A stretch of 64,000 nt of DNA, from NCBI GenBank assembly GCA_050084515.1, contig CM114274.1, positions 22,754,001 to 22,818,000 of the forward strand, written 5' to 3'. Shown piece after piece: positions 11,256 to 22,140 of the stretch. The notes below the pieces were generated by a model. That model had not been told where the DNA came from and did not search any database. It saw nothing but the letters and a program-made list of their open reading frames with translations. This stretch comes from Blasia pusilla (Eukaryota > Marchantiophyta > Marchantiopsida > Blasiales). The first letter of the stretch is position 1; each line of letters starts with the position of its first letter. The translations under genes and the position numbers were made by a program.

Positions 11256-11980
11256 CAACCTGTCGGATTCTGACAGGTAGCTCTAAAGTCCATAAGAAAC
11301 AATGTCTAGAAGTAGGGGAGATGAGAGCGAAAACCCATGGAATTCCGACGGGTTGCGAAGCTATGAATTCCAAGACTAGTTCAATAGACCATCTTGCAAC
11401 CCGTCGGACTCTAACGGATTGTAGGATGGTCAAAGTTGTAGCCATGCAAATGGATGAAACGAGTGAATTGCAATCCGTCAAACTCGGACGGGTTGCAAGA
11501 AGGTTTTTGGACACGTTTTCTTAGAACTCAGATTGTGTGACTCACGCTTTTGAGCCCTGATTGCAAACCGTTGGACTTCGATGGGTTGCACCACTCTAGG
11601 CTGATGTCATGGATGTGCAACCCGTTGGACTCCGACGGGTTGCACCACTCAAGGCCCTTGTCAGGGATAAGCAACCCGTCGGACTCCCACGGGTTGCCGC
11701 AAGTACATTGGGAACCTATCATAGAGGCAATCTCAAGAAGATTGGTGCCACCTGTTGGAGTCCGATGGATTGCAGGTAGTCCCTAAGGCATGTGCCATAC
11801 ATGCTTTCTTCTTTGATTCTCTGTGTGCAATCTGTCGGAATCTGACAGGTTGCAGGAGATCAAAATTCTCACATTGGGTGAATTCAACATTGCAGGGTTG
11901 TCTCGAAAGGGAACATCATCCATCACTGGATCCATGAATGCGATAGAGTGAAGAAGGTGCTTGCAACGCACCCGTTGCAA
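11256..11980. repeat. cluster A of palindromic GCAACCCGTCGGA repeats
   Basis: Imperfect palindromes with consensus TGCAACCCGTCGGA-(C/T)-TCCGACGGGTTGCA lie at about 11256-11280, 11331-11357, 11393-11423, 11467-11499, 11561-11590, 11615-11643, 11671-11698, 11747-11774 and 11826-11854. A looser relative lies at 11961-11980. Spacers are 25-80 bp and unrelated to one another. The arms differ mainly at CpG positions (CG to TG or CA). The same element recurs at 13885-14167 and 15168-15622. Confidence 0.9.
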
Positions 11981-12179
11981 TATAAAGGATTTCTGGGAGA
12001 CAACTTGGTGGAGCACAGATCAAGAAGAAGACTTGGGCTAATACGATCATCTCCCAAGATGCAGCTGTCACCATTCTATGCTGGTCTAAAATCTAGGCAG
12101 CGAAGAAAAGCGCAACACTAGAGTTGGAGCGAAGGGAAAACGTTTCATCGTCCGAGAGAGCCAAATTTATGAAAGCTAC

Positions 12180-12704
12180 TGTATTAGCAACCACAAAGTA
12201 CACACCGAGCAAGATGCAGCGCTACATCGCTTTGCTAAACCCCGAACTGGGCTAGCTTGGAATAGGGATGAAGATCCACATGGTCAAATTGGAGAGAAGG
12301 TTTCTCTCGATCGAATCCATAGGTTAGCCTATTCTCGGATTTCGGAATCCAGGAGGATCTAACTGATGAAAATTAGTCTTAAGGGGACGGAGATGCAAAA
12401 GCGGGCCGCACACCACCCGCCAGGGTTGTCAGACCCTGTAATTTCTCACATGCTGAGAGAATGGTCCTCTTGGGATGCATTGCGGCTCCTCAAGAAGTCT
12501 ATGATCATGGGTCTTCAAGCCGAGCTCAAGAAGATTGAGGATGTTCCGCAAGAGACTAGCCTAGAGTTGGCTGAGGACTACGAACTCTGGTCAGATGACA
12601 TCCATGATAAGCCAGAAAAAACCACCGAATTCAGAATGATGTTTAAAAAGCACATCCTGCCACAAGTGGATCTTGACGAGAAAATTGGCGACTCAAAAAA
12701 TTGA
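12180..12704 (+). pseudogene. 5' part of a broken gene, unknown N-terminal region
   Basis: An open frame at 12366-12704 encodes a charged 112-residue segment (helical, with LKKIEDVPQE and a terminal DLDEKIGDSKN). Just upstream, a frame through 12190-12260 reads TTKYTPSKMQRYIALLNPEL before a stop. I do not recognise a domain. It lies in the same orientation as, and about 600 bp before, the methyltransferase-like segment at 13260-13851, so it may be that gene's N-terminus. Alternatively it is unrelated. Confidence 0.35.
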
Positions 12705-12764
12705 GATTTCGCAAAAAAAAAAAGGGATCTTCTGGAACAAACAGCGGAGTCATCTCGGAAATGA

Positions 12765-13250
12765 GCTATCGAACGGATGGTGTACAGGTTCCTTATCTCT
12801 TGCGTGAATTCACATACATGTAGCAAGTATCCCGCCGCATGCAAATTTTGGGCTTCTCCTCCAGATGGAGACGGATTCTCCATGTACGACATGGAGATGG
12901 GGCAAGATATGTGTGATTGAGAAGTGTTGAATTGTCCAATCTGGTTGGACTTCAATGACCCGAAAGAGATTAGCGATAAGAGCGTACGAGTGGTCTATGA
13001 TATAGACGTTGCTAGTAGGGAAGACATCCCCAACCTATTGAAGGTTGAGGTATATTTTGAAGGTGATGCGAAGGAGCAAGCCATCGAGACCGCTGAGTTG
13101 GTGTCCAAGGTTGTTATAGCCGAGGATAAATCCACTTGAAAACAAAGGCTTTTTGAGGCTAAATCCTTGAGACGTGAAGGAAGGACAAGGGAGTTGTCTA
13201 AAAAGACACGTGTAGAGTCCAAAGTTACTGAGACCTAAACAAGCACGCAA
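12765..13250 (+). pseudogene. middle part of the broken gene
   Basis: One frame runs through CSKYPAACKFWASPP and GFSMYDMEMGQDMCD, an in-frame TGA, EVLNCPIWLDFNDPKEI, and then a regular segment ending VVIAEDKST and another TGA. It then continues as a Lys/Arg/Glu-rich stretch (RREGRTRELSKKTR). At least two in-frame stops break it. The conserved look of the frame on both sides of the stops suggests decayed coding sequence rather than chance. No domain assigned. Confidence 0.35.
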
Positions 13251-13259
13251 CAATTAAAC

Positions 13260-13851
13260 TCACGAGAAGGGAAAGTGGGAGGATTCGGGATCTTCCGAGG
13301 GAGGAAATAAGGATGTGGAATACACTCCATCATCCTTACGCAAGCGCAGGGAGAGTACGAGCAGGATCACTATCCTTCTCCATCAGACCTCTCTTCTGGA
13401 TGAACTTGAAAGTTTCTCTAGTCATGAGTCCACTGTTGCAATTGAGAAGCTCATTGTATCAGGACGAAAGCTCCTTCGAAACGGGTACGGCCCATGGAAT
13501 GTCCATACGGTAGGTGAGGAGGTGGTAGTAGAACTCCTTATAGTAAATTTTCCTCCGGGATTGAGGTTGTGGGACAAGAACCCACAAGACACTATCCCGG
13601 ATTGGAATACTCTACTCACTTACGACCAGATCGCGCTTTTGTTTTCTATCTCAGATGCATATCTGAGTGAAAGGGGGTGTTTCTTGATTCTGATTGGAGG
13701 AAGCAAAGATGAGCTCTTCAACCTTCAATACGCGAAGAGATCTCCGCAATGGCAGATGGTTCAATCTTGGGTGATCAAGAATGACTATCCACTGATTTCT
13801 CCAAAAAAACAACTCCAAGAAAGTCCCTGAAAACTATCAGCTTCTTGATGG
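13260..13851 (+). pseudogene. amino-methyltransferase-like segment (motif IV half)
   Basis: The frame of 13315-13830 extends upstream without a stop to about 13265. It has a basic patch (LRKRRESTSR). It then reads VNFPPGLRLWDKNPQD..PDWNTLL, a hydrophobic helix, and SERGCFLILIGGS. This resembles the Asp-Pro-Pro-Tyr (motif IV) strand-loop of DNA N6-adenine/N4-cytosine methyltransferases, followed by the helix and the 'L..GG' strand. Here the motif is degenerate (NFPPG for DPPY). The frame ends in TGA after an A-run at 13800, probably a one-base indel. A donor-like GTATGA follows TTGATG at about 13852. Confidence 0.4.
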
Positions 13852-13884
13852 TATGATTTTGTTTCAAAAATTTGGGTTAGACAT

Positions 13885-14167
13885 ACAACCTCTTGGATTT
13901 TGACGGGTTGTGGGAAGTAGTTTTGTGAGCTTAAGTGCAACCCGTCTGACTCCCACGGGTTGCCTATAGACCTTGAAAAGTGGATCTGCAACCCGTCAGA
14001 GCCCGACTAGTTGCAGATCCACTATTCTGAGTCTTGCACAGCAACCCATCGGATTCCAATGGGTTGCTTTGCACATATGTAGACCTTGCAACCCGTCGGA
14101 ATCTGATGGGTTGCAATTGGAATTCTCTTCAAGCTGCAGAGCAACCCGTCGGTTTTTGACAAGTTGC
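13885..14167. repeat. cluster B of palindromic repeats, in a putative intron
   Basis: Six copies lie at about 13885-13911, 13937-13963, 13988-14013, 14041-14067, 14088-14115 and 14141-14167. They fall between the two methyltransferase-like segments, in what looks like an intron (donor near 13852, acceptor TTTCAG at 14275-14280). The copy at 14041 has GCAACCCATCGGATTCCAATGGGTTGC, with matching changes in both arms; CpG decay can also explain this. Confidence 0.9.
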
Positions 14168-14280
14168 TTGCTTCTTCCTCCCTAAAGCTGACATCCTTCT
14201 GCCCATGTCTTGTGGACACATCGAGTACTCGTATGTCTATTGTTTTGTCATAAGGGAGCTCAATTTCCTGGTGTTTCAGA

Positions 14281-14951
14281 TCCCGGATCCTGTTGATCCA
14301 TCCTTCGATGGGTTCACATTGGATAGCCTTTACAATTCGCCCCCAAGAATTTTCATGCAGAAAGGTACACCTCTGCTTGGAGGAAGGGAGAAGTCCCCAG
14401 TGCTGATGCAGGCGCTCATGGAGCTATGCTTTAGACCGCGTGACTCGGTCTTGGATTTGGTCGGCTTATCATGGGCAAGTGTAAGAGGCATCTGGCAGAG
14501 TGGAAGGAACATACTCTATCTTAAGGGAAGGGAGCAACTATTCGACCTTTTCAAGGAGGCAAAGGCGGACTACGGAAGGCTAGTGGAAGTATACAATTCA
14601 CCTCCAAGGAAAAATGCACCAGCAGTAGAGCCATTGGTAGTGACACCATCGTCACAACTTGTAATTCCTAAAATCGGGCGGGAAAAGTTGACTGTCATTT
14701 TGGAAGAGCTCTTGAATGATGACAAGCGAGTTCAATTGATTCAAGTGTTTTGGAGATGGGATTACGTGGTTTCAAGCGGCGGAGCACATATTGATACTGG
14801 ATGGGGGAGGCGTTGGGACTTTTCTCGGGTGACATGGGACCGATATGGTGTACGTAGGGGGGCAAGGCTTTCGAATTCCCCTTCTTTCTCAATCCCCATG
14901 AAGAATCAGCTAGAGGAGCCACTTATATCTCCAGAGAAGTCTATTGTATAG
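14281..14951 (+). pseudogene. amino-methyltransferase-like segment (motif I half)
   Basis: After a TTTCAG acceptor the frame reads IPDPVDPSFDGFTLDSL. Residues resembling the C-terminal SAM-binding half of a beta-class DNA amino-methyltransferase follow: PVLMQALMELCFRPRDSVLDL (compare 'ELC.RPGD.VLD.F.GSG'), then a helix and SGRNILYLKGREQLFDL (acidic end of strand 2). Motif order IV then I is that of the beta class. The glycine-rich FxGxG loop is absent (LVGLSWAS), so SAM binding is doubtful. The frame stops at 14951. The assignment is by shape and order only; it could be another Rossmann protein. Confidence 0.4.
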
Positions 14952-15167
14952 GAACCGAGGAGAGTTAGGAGCATTTTTTGTAGATGACGAGGCATAAGAG
15001 ATCATAAACTCACTTTCTAGTTTAGGAAATCAAATGTAAATTTCCGAGTTGTGATCAGATTGTAATAAAGGACTTCCATGTTTCCTAAGATTCTTCAAGT
15101 GGTTTCTTACTTTTTTCTTTTCTATGTCCGGTCTTTCCTAGACTCTACTGGACGGTTTTAATGGCTC

Positions 15168-15622
15168 GCAACCCATCGGATTCCAACAAGTTGCATGTTT
15201 GACTAGGGATGTATTTTGTAATATTTTGCTTTACGATTGGTTCAAACTGGTAAAAGAGGTCTCTAGTTACCTCTTATGGTTAGTTGTACTGGCTTCCAAC
15301 ATGTCAGATTCTGACGAGTTGCAAAATAAAAAATAAGAACAAAGACAATGCTTGCAACTTGTTGGATTTCGACAGGTTGTAAGAGGTGACATTGTTTTCC
15401 TCAAATTTTTTTCTGTTGCCTCTGGGAGTTGTGTCTCTAAATTTCTCCTCTCTTCCTCTCTTCCTCTCCTCTCTTGAAGCCTGCTAGATTCTGACAAGTT
15501 GCAGGTGTGAATGGAACTTGTGTTTCCTAACATTAATTCATATGGCCCCCGATGACAAATCATTCTTATACCTTAAGGTATAAGAATGAAGTCATGCAAC
15601 TTGTCGGATTTCTCTAGGTTGC
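15168..15622. repeat. cluster C of palindromic repeats
   Basis: Five decayed copies lie downstream of the methyltransferase-like gene at about 15168-15194, 15292-15321, 15352-15382, 15476-15505 and 15594-15622. They are less symmetrical than clusters A and B (for example AACTTGTTGGATTTCGACAGGTTGT). With the other clusters they bracket the gene and fill its putative intron, while the coding segments have none. Confidence 0.8.
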
Positions 15623-15649
15623 AGGTCCCGGTGATTTGAGTTGCTCTCT

Positions 15650-15890
15650 CTTTTTTCTAATCTTTGATCTGAACCTGTGGGTTTCTTGTCTTATCTCCAT
15701 ATACATGATAGGTTGTTATCCTTTTTCCCTTATTTGTGATGACTCATATCTTCTTACTCTTCCTCTACTAGATGATTGGCTCCTATTCATTTCAATCGCT
15801 ATTTCTTTTTTCTCACCTTTGATCAGAATGGAACTTGTGGGTTTCTTGTCATATCTTCACATGTAGGTCAGGTTATTTCCTTTGGTTTTT
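15650..15890 (+). repeat. local duplication (about 160-bp spacing)
   Basis: A ~60-bp segment (TTTGATC.GAA..TGTGGGTTTCTTGTC.TATCT.CA.A..CATG) occurs at about 15660-15720 and again at 15818-15885. The open frames across it are low-complexity hydrophobic and not a recognisable protein. Confidence 0.6.
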
Positions 15891-15929
15891 CAATGGTCAT
15901 GTTTGTGAATAAGCCTATCACCAAATCAC

Positions 15930-16170
15930 CTCTCCTCTCTCTAAGTCCCAATACTACATCTATGCCCCGTTGTGGTGGCATATCAAGCTTATTCTTTGAA
16001 GTAGAGGTTATGACTCAACTAAGAAGATTAGAAAATGGCAAATGTGAGGATTTGGATGGTCTTTTTGTTGAACTTCTCAAGTGGGGAGAAGATTCTATAG
16101 GGCCGATCCTCACCAAAGTATTGGGTGATGCTGCTATCTATGGTTTTCCTTCTTCTTGGTTTCCATTTGG
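15930..16170 (+). pseudogene. LINE RT N-terminal scrap
   Basis: The translation includes TSMPRCGGISSLFFEVEVMT, QLRRLENGKCEDLDGL and GPILTKVLGDAAIYGFPSSW. This is the stretch just before the KSGRKDL start of the RT fingers in the full LINE copies (compare 43500-43740). Both ends are lost, and it stops near 16170 in a premature TAG. Confidence 0.85.
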
Positions 16171-16248
16171 AGTATAGTTGAATTTACACTTTGGGAAGTA
16201 GCTACAACAAGTCAAGAGCCAGGAGATGACTTGCGAGCGTAGGTTACT

Positions 16249-16251
<3 letters not shown>

Positions 16252-16324
<73 letters not shown>
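16252..16324. repeat. (GA)n microsatellite, about 73 bp
   Basis: A pure run of GA dinucleotides. It produces an artificial Ser-Leu repeat frame on the minus strand, which is not a gene. Shorter GAGAGAG tracts follow up to 16530. Confidence 0.98.
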
Positions 16325-16328
<4 letters not shown>

Positions 16329-16329
16329 A

Positions 16330-17280
16330 GAGCTCATTCTCTCTTTGTTGAACCTCTTGGCATGAGGCGGCGGAGCTATGGTCCTCCTTGCCTTGTGTGT
16401 GTAACCCAAGCCTCTCATTAGGAGAGTGGGTTTAGTTTGACATGAGAGAGAGTGCACACCATAGAGAGCTTGGTATGAGATGTGAAGTGAGATCTACTTG
16501 ATTTACAAAGAGAGAATGAGAGAGTGAGAGTGTTTCAATGGAGGAGCTCGCTGGTCACTCGCTGTTGTTGCAGGTTGGGGACCGTGTTCCCCGTTCAATG
16601 GCTCATGAGAGTGCTTACCGGAGCAAGAGCCCCTTGATTTTTTTGTTTTTTTTGCCGATTTTCCGTACGGGAAAGTGGCATGAGGAAGCGCTGCCAAAAT
16701 TTGGATAGAAATTGAGTATGGGGGCGGGTTGCCCCATTCCGGTGCTCTCGGAAGTACCTTGTAGCTTGCTGATTTATTTTCACAGGTTTTACATTTTTTG
16801 GGGAGAAATCAGCGCGGAAGCGCTGCCAAATTTTGCTTAGGAGAAAGAGACGTTGGAAGTTTTTATTGGAAGGTCGAATGAAGAAACAAATTTGATGAGG
16901 TCGTAGATCAGGAAGTAGGAATGATAGGGAAGAAACGGTGCCCAATTTTATCATCTAAGCGTAAAGTTACAACAGTTTTTGTGGGCTGCCATAGCCACCA
17001 TTTCAACGTGTGAGTGGAATTTTGAAAAATTTTGGGTAAAAATCCTTTCGAGAAGTAGAAAAGTAACAATCTTTTATTTTTGGTGGATAGGACAAGGGGA
17101 CTTGAGCAAGATGGTGAAAATTTATTTTAGGGAGAAGTTGACCCTAGAATTTAGGGAACTAGTGGGAAAAAAAAATCAATTTTGGGCAATTTTTGCAGGG
17201 GGGTAACCAAGTAGCAAGTGAAAATAGCTGGATCCGTAAGTTTAGGGGGCCGATTTAGTTATTACCTTTGTCTGTCCGAT
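16330..17280. other. unassigned DNA
   Basis: No gene is recognised. The words 'GCGGAAGCGCTGCCAAA' and 'AAATTTT' recur (near 16685 and 16815), suggesting an old internal repeat. Confidence 0.3.
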
Positions 17281-18175
17281 TAGCCGCTTCCATCGCTGCC
17301 TCCTCCGACGCCTCCACTACTGCCGCCGACGCAGTCCCTAGCCGGGCCTGCCGCTGCTTCTTGCCGCCCTTCGCTGCCGGGTATGCATCGCACATGGGGG
17401 TGCGGACCTCCCGTTCCCGGCCACTCCTCTGTCGTTGAGTGCCGTTGAGTCACTACCGCCACTCCGTCGTCGGATTTCCCCTGGACGTGCCTCCTGTGCG
17501 GCCTGACTGCACTTGCCGCGCCATACTGACCGGACTGTTCACGCCTCTCACGAGCTGCGGATCCCTGCCGCGGATCCCTCCTTATGCCCTGCACACTTGC
17601 AATTTGGCTCTCCCAGCCGATCGGGGCCACCTCCTGAAGCAGCGCGTCTCCAACCGCGCCAAGGCGCTCTGTTGTCGCCGACCCTGCCGGCCGTGCCTAC
17701 CCTTCCGTCCTACCGTCGCAACCCTGCGCGTCTGGCCGGCGTGAGCAGCCGTTGCCGCGGTCTTCTTCCCGGCTATTCCGCCGGACTCGCCGCCGACTTG
17801 CTTGCCCGGAGCTGCTTCCGGCCGCGCCCGTGTTTTGTGCTCAGCCTGCAGTTTCCTGCCGCGTTTGCGATCGAGCCAGGTCGAGGGTGACCCTGCCTTC
17901 GGCCTCCCGTCACTTCCTTGCCGGCCGCGGCTCTGCAACTCTTGCTGTGCTCTTGGCTGTCCCGGCGACGGTTCAGCCGCCGTGGCTCCTCCATCCTTCA
18001 GCGACTACGTACCTACGACGTCCGGACGCCGTGCTACAGCGCCGTCAGACTGCCGTCTGGCCAACCGGCCGTCTAACCAAGCGGACTTACGTCCATCCAC
18101 CTACGTCCATTCGGCTCCGTTAGACGCCGTCAATGGCCACTCTCTGCCGTTCTTTCAGCATCAGAAATAGGACGG
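17281..18175. other. CpG-rich block
   Basis: This block is dense in CCG/CGC/GCC words. Open frames occur in nearly all six frames simply because stops are rare. No frame shows a domain, and the codon patterns are low complexity (Arg/Pro/Ala/Ser). It could be a CpG island or a GC-rich transposon terminus. It ends sharply near 18175, before AT-richer DNA. Confidence 0.3.
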
Positions 18176-19021
18176 TGGGCCGTGCGGACGGTTGATTTTA
18201 CGGTTTTTTTGTTTGTTTTGGCCGTCTGCGTTACATTGCAACAATTTGTAACTGACCGACTGAGGATTGGCTACTTAGCGATGACAAGTGGCCGTTTTTC
18301 TTTATGGCGTCCGAGCTTGCTTTTCGCTTTGTTATGTCGTGATTTGTAGCCGCTCAACGACGATCGAGTACGGGGCCATAAAGAAAAAGCTCGATCGCGG
18401 AGCCGCACCATTATTGTGGAGCATATTGTGTTTTTTTGCTGCTGAGGAGGGTATGCTGCTGAGTGCCGCACCCCATTCCCGAGTGATGTGCCGTTTGTAG
18501 CCGTTCCGTGCCGCCAGTGCCGCACCGTACCGCTAGACCTGCACCGCACATCGAGGAGATTTGAGCATCATCAATAACAGAGGAATACTACTTGCTGAGT
18601 GGAGAGTTTGTCTTCATGACCCAGCTGGGGTCAAGATTTTTGAGTTGTTGAGGAGCGACATCGACACTTGTTGTCAAGTTACCCGTTCTTGTCTTTTGCC
18701 TTGCACGTGTGAGGGAATTCCGGGTATTGGGTAGTTATTTGGGATATCGGGTTTGTGCGGATGCTGAGAGCATCATTGATGTATGGGTTTAGGGGATATA
18801 GACATATGTCGGATGTCCATAGTTGAGGGTATGTCTTGTCAATGAGATGATAGGACCCAAGCCAATTTGCCACACCATGTTGCTTGTTGCCGCATAGCAC
18901 ACGTCTCAATGAGAGAGTGTAGATTGAGTGCCGCATGTTAGATTGAGTGATTACTCGCAAGGTTAAGAGTGATCGCGTGAGAGAGGCACGAGGGTCATCA
19001 CGACGTCCTTTCGGGACTTTG
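18176..19021. other. unassigned DNA left of the gypsy LTR
   Basis: No gene is seen. The right edge (GGGACTTTG | TCATGACCATACGG) is where similarity to the 3' LTR begins. The first ~110 bp of the LTR (TGTGGTACAC..) are not found here, so the 5' LTR has lost its U3 start or been rearranged. Confidence 0.4.
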
Positions 19022-19390
19022 TCATGACCATACGGATTATGTCGTAGAGTATAGTGTGCTAGTAGAGGCCATACGTTATGTAGGGCCGTAGTGTCTAGGT
19101 AGAGATGCGGTTTCATACATAGGGTTGGGGGTTACTCAGTTGAGGGTGACTTTTCCAGTAGGGCCCGCTCTTAGGTTGGAGGATATAGTGTGAAGTGCAC
19201 TCAAAGAACAGTTAGTTCTTTGAGTTGAGCGTGTTGCGTTGGGAGTTAGCCTTGGTAGTGAGTAGAGCTCTTGGCTATGGTGGTTCCCGCAAGCTTCGAC
19301 CTGGATTCTCCCTTCGTGGAGTGGGTTTGGCTCGATTGTATGTGATTCTATACGTGTTTTATGATAGTAGGTCTTTCACGGATTTCACTC
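19022..19390 (+). mobile_element. 5' LTR of gypsy copy 1 (lacks its first ~110 bp)
   Basis: This segment is nearly identical to 28182-28546, from TCATGACCATACGG to CACGGATTTCA, with a handful of substitutions. An internal palindrome, CTCAAAGAACAGTTAGTTCTTTGAG, is conserved in both. After 19390 this copy continues into leader sequence, while the 3' copy meets a second LTR start. No clear initiator-Met primer-binding site (TGGTATCAGAGC type) follows the LTR. Confidence 0.8.
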
Positions 19391-20877
19391 AAAGAACTGG
19401 TTTAGATCGATGGTAGCTTCGATCGTGGATCAGTAGGATCTGGTTAGGGTTGATTGTATACTCAGCCGTGGATGTTCGTGGCTTGTGGCCTATGTTGGAG
19501 ATGGGAATCTGGTGCGTGGTTGGTTGGGAAAGAAGTGCCTTGCTAAGAGCTTTCCAACGCGCTTAGATCGCCGGATTTTGTGAAGGGAGTTGGAAGTTAT
19601 CAAGGATTGAAGATTCTGGTTTGTGTTCGACGGTTTTTCTGATGTGGAGAGTTTGGAGTGCAGAAGCTCTGTTGAAGTTCATCCTGATCGGGTGAGAGGT
19701 TCCTGTTGCTACTTGTATTGTGATCTCATGTGAAGCTATCTGCTTGAGTGTGTGGAGTGTTGCGGATTTCTGTGTGCATGAATCTGGGCGGAACCGCTTT
19801 CAGATTTGCGATTCTGGAGGTGTATGGACATCAAGTTTGTCTGATTTTTAGCTCGGAGGACAAAGCTCAATTATAGCTGATTTTTTGTGGAGAGATAGCT
19901 ATGGTGGCCAATTGAATTTTGGTTGAAACAGATTCAATTTTGGTTGAGGATTTGTGGAGTAATTGCTGATCAAAATTTTTCGGACTAGCTCAAGCTATGG
20001 TGGACAGCAGATCAGAGGGGATGGTTGGTTGGTGATTCGTCCGTTGTTGGAGACGCCTATCCTATTGGGGGCGCCCTGGTTGGGCCTCTCTCCATAGCGA
20101 AGCATGGCGAAGTGTAGCGATAGGGGCATGTCTCGAGCATTTTGAGGCTTCGAGGCAACTCGTGGTAGCTCGGGGCGAGTGGGCGTGAGAGGTGGAGCAA
20201 GGAGCAAGGAGCAAGCAAGCAAGCTTGCTTGGGTGTGAAGCAGTTTTTGCAAGATTTGTGAGTTGAGTGTTGCATAACTGGTCACCCATCTTTAGGCTAT
20301 TATGTTTGGAAGATGCTTAACTGCTGAGTTCTTAACTATGCTAGTGTACATATTGATGTAGTTCATTTGGTGCTATTCAGAGATGTGTTAGGCGCTTTAT
20401 GCATCTCGGGTTTTTGGTTGATGGACCTCTAGCGCATAGTACGGTGTAACCTCTCCATGCAGGTGCTGCAAGTGTGACTAGCACGTCATCGACCAGCGGC
20501 GGAGTAGCTTTTGCGTTAGAATTGTGTGGTGGGTTCTGTGGATTCGGGGGGCGCCACGTTTGGTGGATTGTGTTACCTTGATTTCCATTTGCGATTGGAG
20601 GGTTGTCATTGGACTTCCTGTGTTTGGATCCCCTCCATTGTTGCTTCTTGCTTGCGCGCCCATTGTTAGGGTTGACGCTGATTTCCAGAGTAGTGTTACT
20701 CCTGTATGCTATCGGTAGCGAGGCTAGAGTGATGACCAGTAGACCGTGGGAGCCTTCTTGTGGTGATGATAGGTTAGGTTGCCTACACCCATAGCTAGTA
20801 GAGCTAGAATAGTACAACAACATCGACGTCACTTGGTTACTTAGTGGTGGTAATTTGGTGGTGGTGCGGCATCGGCA
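19391..20877 (+). other. gypsy copy 1 untranslated leader
   Basis: Long G/T-rich sequence between the 5' LTR and gag. The small ORFs on either strand look random, and I see no second gene in it. The leader may include unrelated inserted DNA, but no boundaries are visible. Confidence 0.4.
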
Positions 20878-22140
20878 TTGGTCATCACAGAGATGTCTGG
20901 TGGTCTGGTTGGGGACCGTGGTGGTTTTACACGGAGTGGATTGAGGTATTTGCTACCTTTTCCACTTCCGATGGTTGATGAAGAGGAGGACGAGGGTGTT
21001 CCAAACACCGAGTCTTCTACGTTGTTATCGAGTGTTGCAGCTCCATTGATTTGGGACATGGACGGGATATATGGGGCCATGAAGGGCCCACGAAGATACT
21101 CGGGTGCAATGGGCACCATTGAGTTGGAGGACTTCATTCAGGAGTTTGATACGTGGTGTGATATGCAGATGTTGCGGAACGCCACGTTGTTACACCCTTC
21201 TTGGTTTGGAAGGGGTTGTTTCAGCACTTGGAGGGACCACCCATGGATGATTACCATGAGTTTAGGAAGGACCATGTTGTTGAGATTGAGGCATGGAGAA
21301 AATATTGGTCTCTAAGCTATGTGTCTATCACCCATGGTGGTATTGGTAGTAGTGGTCCTACTATGCCAGCCAGCCCAAGGTTGAGTGGTACGAGTACGAG
21401 TCGGAGTGGGGGTACCCATGGAGGTACCAGTGGGGGTACTAGTGGAGGTACTAGTGCCCCACCATCGTTCAGCCCGGTTGCAGAGTTCTTCAAGAGGTTG
21501 AAGAAGAACTATCAGGGAGTGAAGACGGAGAAGTTGAGGAGTCTTCAGGAATTTGAGCGAAAGACTGGTGAGAGTCTTCGTGAGGCATACGCTTGATTTC
21601 AGTTACCCAGGGTGTGATTAAGGCTCAAGCAGTCCAGTTTTGGTATGGGATCTTGGACAGAGAGTTGCGCCGCAGGGTACGTGATGCTACTCTTATAAGT
21701 GATGATTCACCCACATTGACCCATGTGTTTGCTCTATCTGAGAAGATTGAGCTTAACATGGTGGAGGAGAGAGTGGTGACATCCGCATTCAGTAGGGATA
21801 CAACTACTACTTCTCGTGTTCAACAGTCCACCTCACAGTCTCCTAGTAGTGGTGGTGGTAGTAGTAGTGGAGTCGTGGGGGGTACACACGACCTCAGTCA
21901 GGTCCTAGAGGGACACTTGCGTAGAGACCATTTCCTTCATTTGCTGCCCCGCAGCAAGGACAGTCATGTTGGACATGTGGAGGTGATCGTGTTAGGAGGT
22001 TTTGTCCCCAAGAGGATGGGAGACGGACTTTGGAGGATGGGCCTCGTCCCCAACTCAATGTGATCATTGCGGGAGACGAGTTCATCCTCGAGAGCGTTGG
22101 TTTGATCTTCATCCAGAGTTGAGATCAAGCCGCGGCCGTG
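20878..22140 (+). pseudogene. gypsy copy 1 gag (frameshifted)
   Basis: Gag forms the particle and binds the RNA. Fragments in successive frames (20878-21315, 21201-21596, 21593-22063, then the frame of 22002) follow the same order as the relic at 28636-30310: a domain around YSGAMGTIELEDFIQEFDTW, the FQHLEGPPMDDYHEF stretch, a Thr/Ser/Gly-rich linker, a helical piece (EKIELNMVEE), and a zinc knuckle QCDHCGRRVHPRERWFDLHP. The knuckle's last Cys is Trp here. At least three frameshifts are needed to read through. Confidence 0.8.

Noticed and set aside
11256-15622. CRISPR-like array of regularly repeated palindromes
   Set aside because: Copies are imperfect, spacing is irregular, spacers vary from 20 to over 100 bp, there are no cas genes, and the context is a eukaryotic nuclear genome.
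16212-16457. Open frame coding a long Ser-Leu repeat protein on the minus strand
   Set aside because: It is the translation of the (GA)n microsatellite, with no other support.
17280-18170. Several 70-125 codon frames on both strands
   Set aside because: They overlap in all phases in a GC-rich block with few stops. None shows a domain or realistic composition.
20377-20832. 151-codon minus frame in the gypsy leader
   Set aside because: It is antisense to the element, low complexity (Asn/Ser/Pro rich) and lacks similarity to known proteins.
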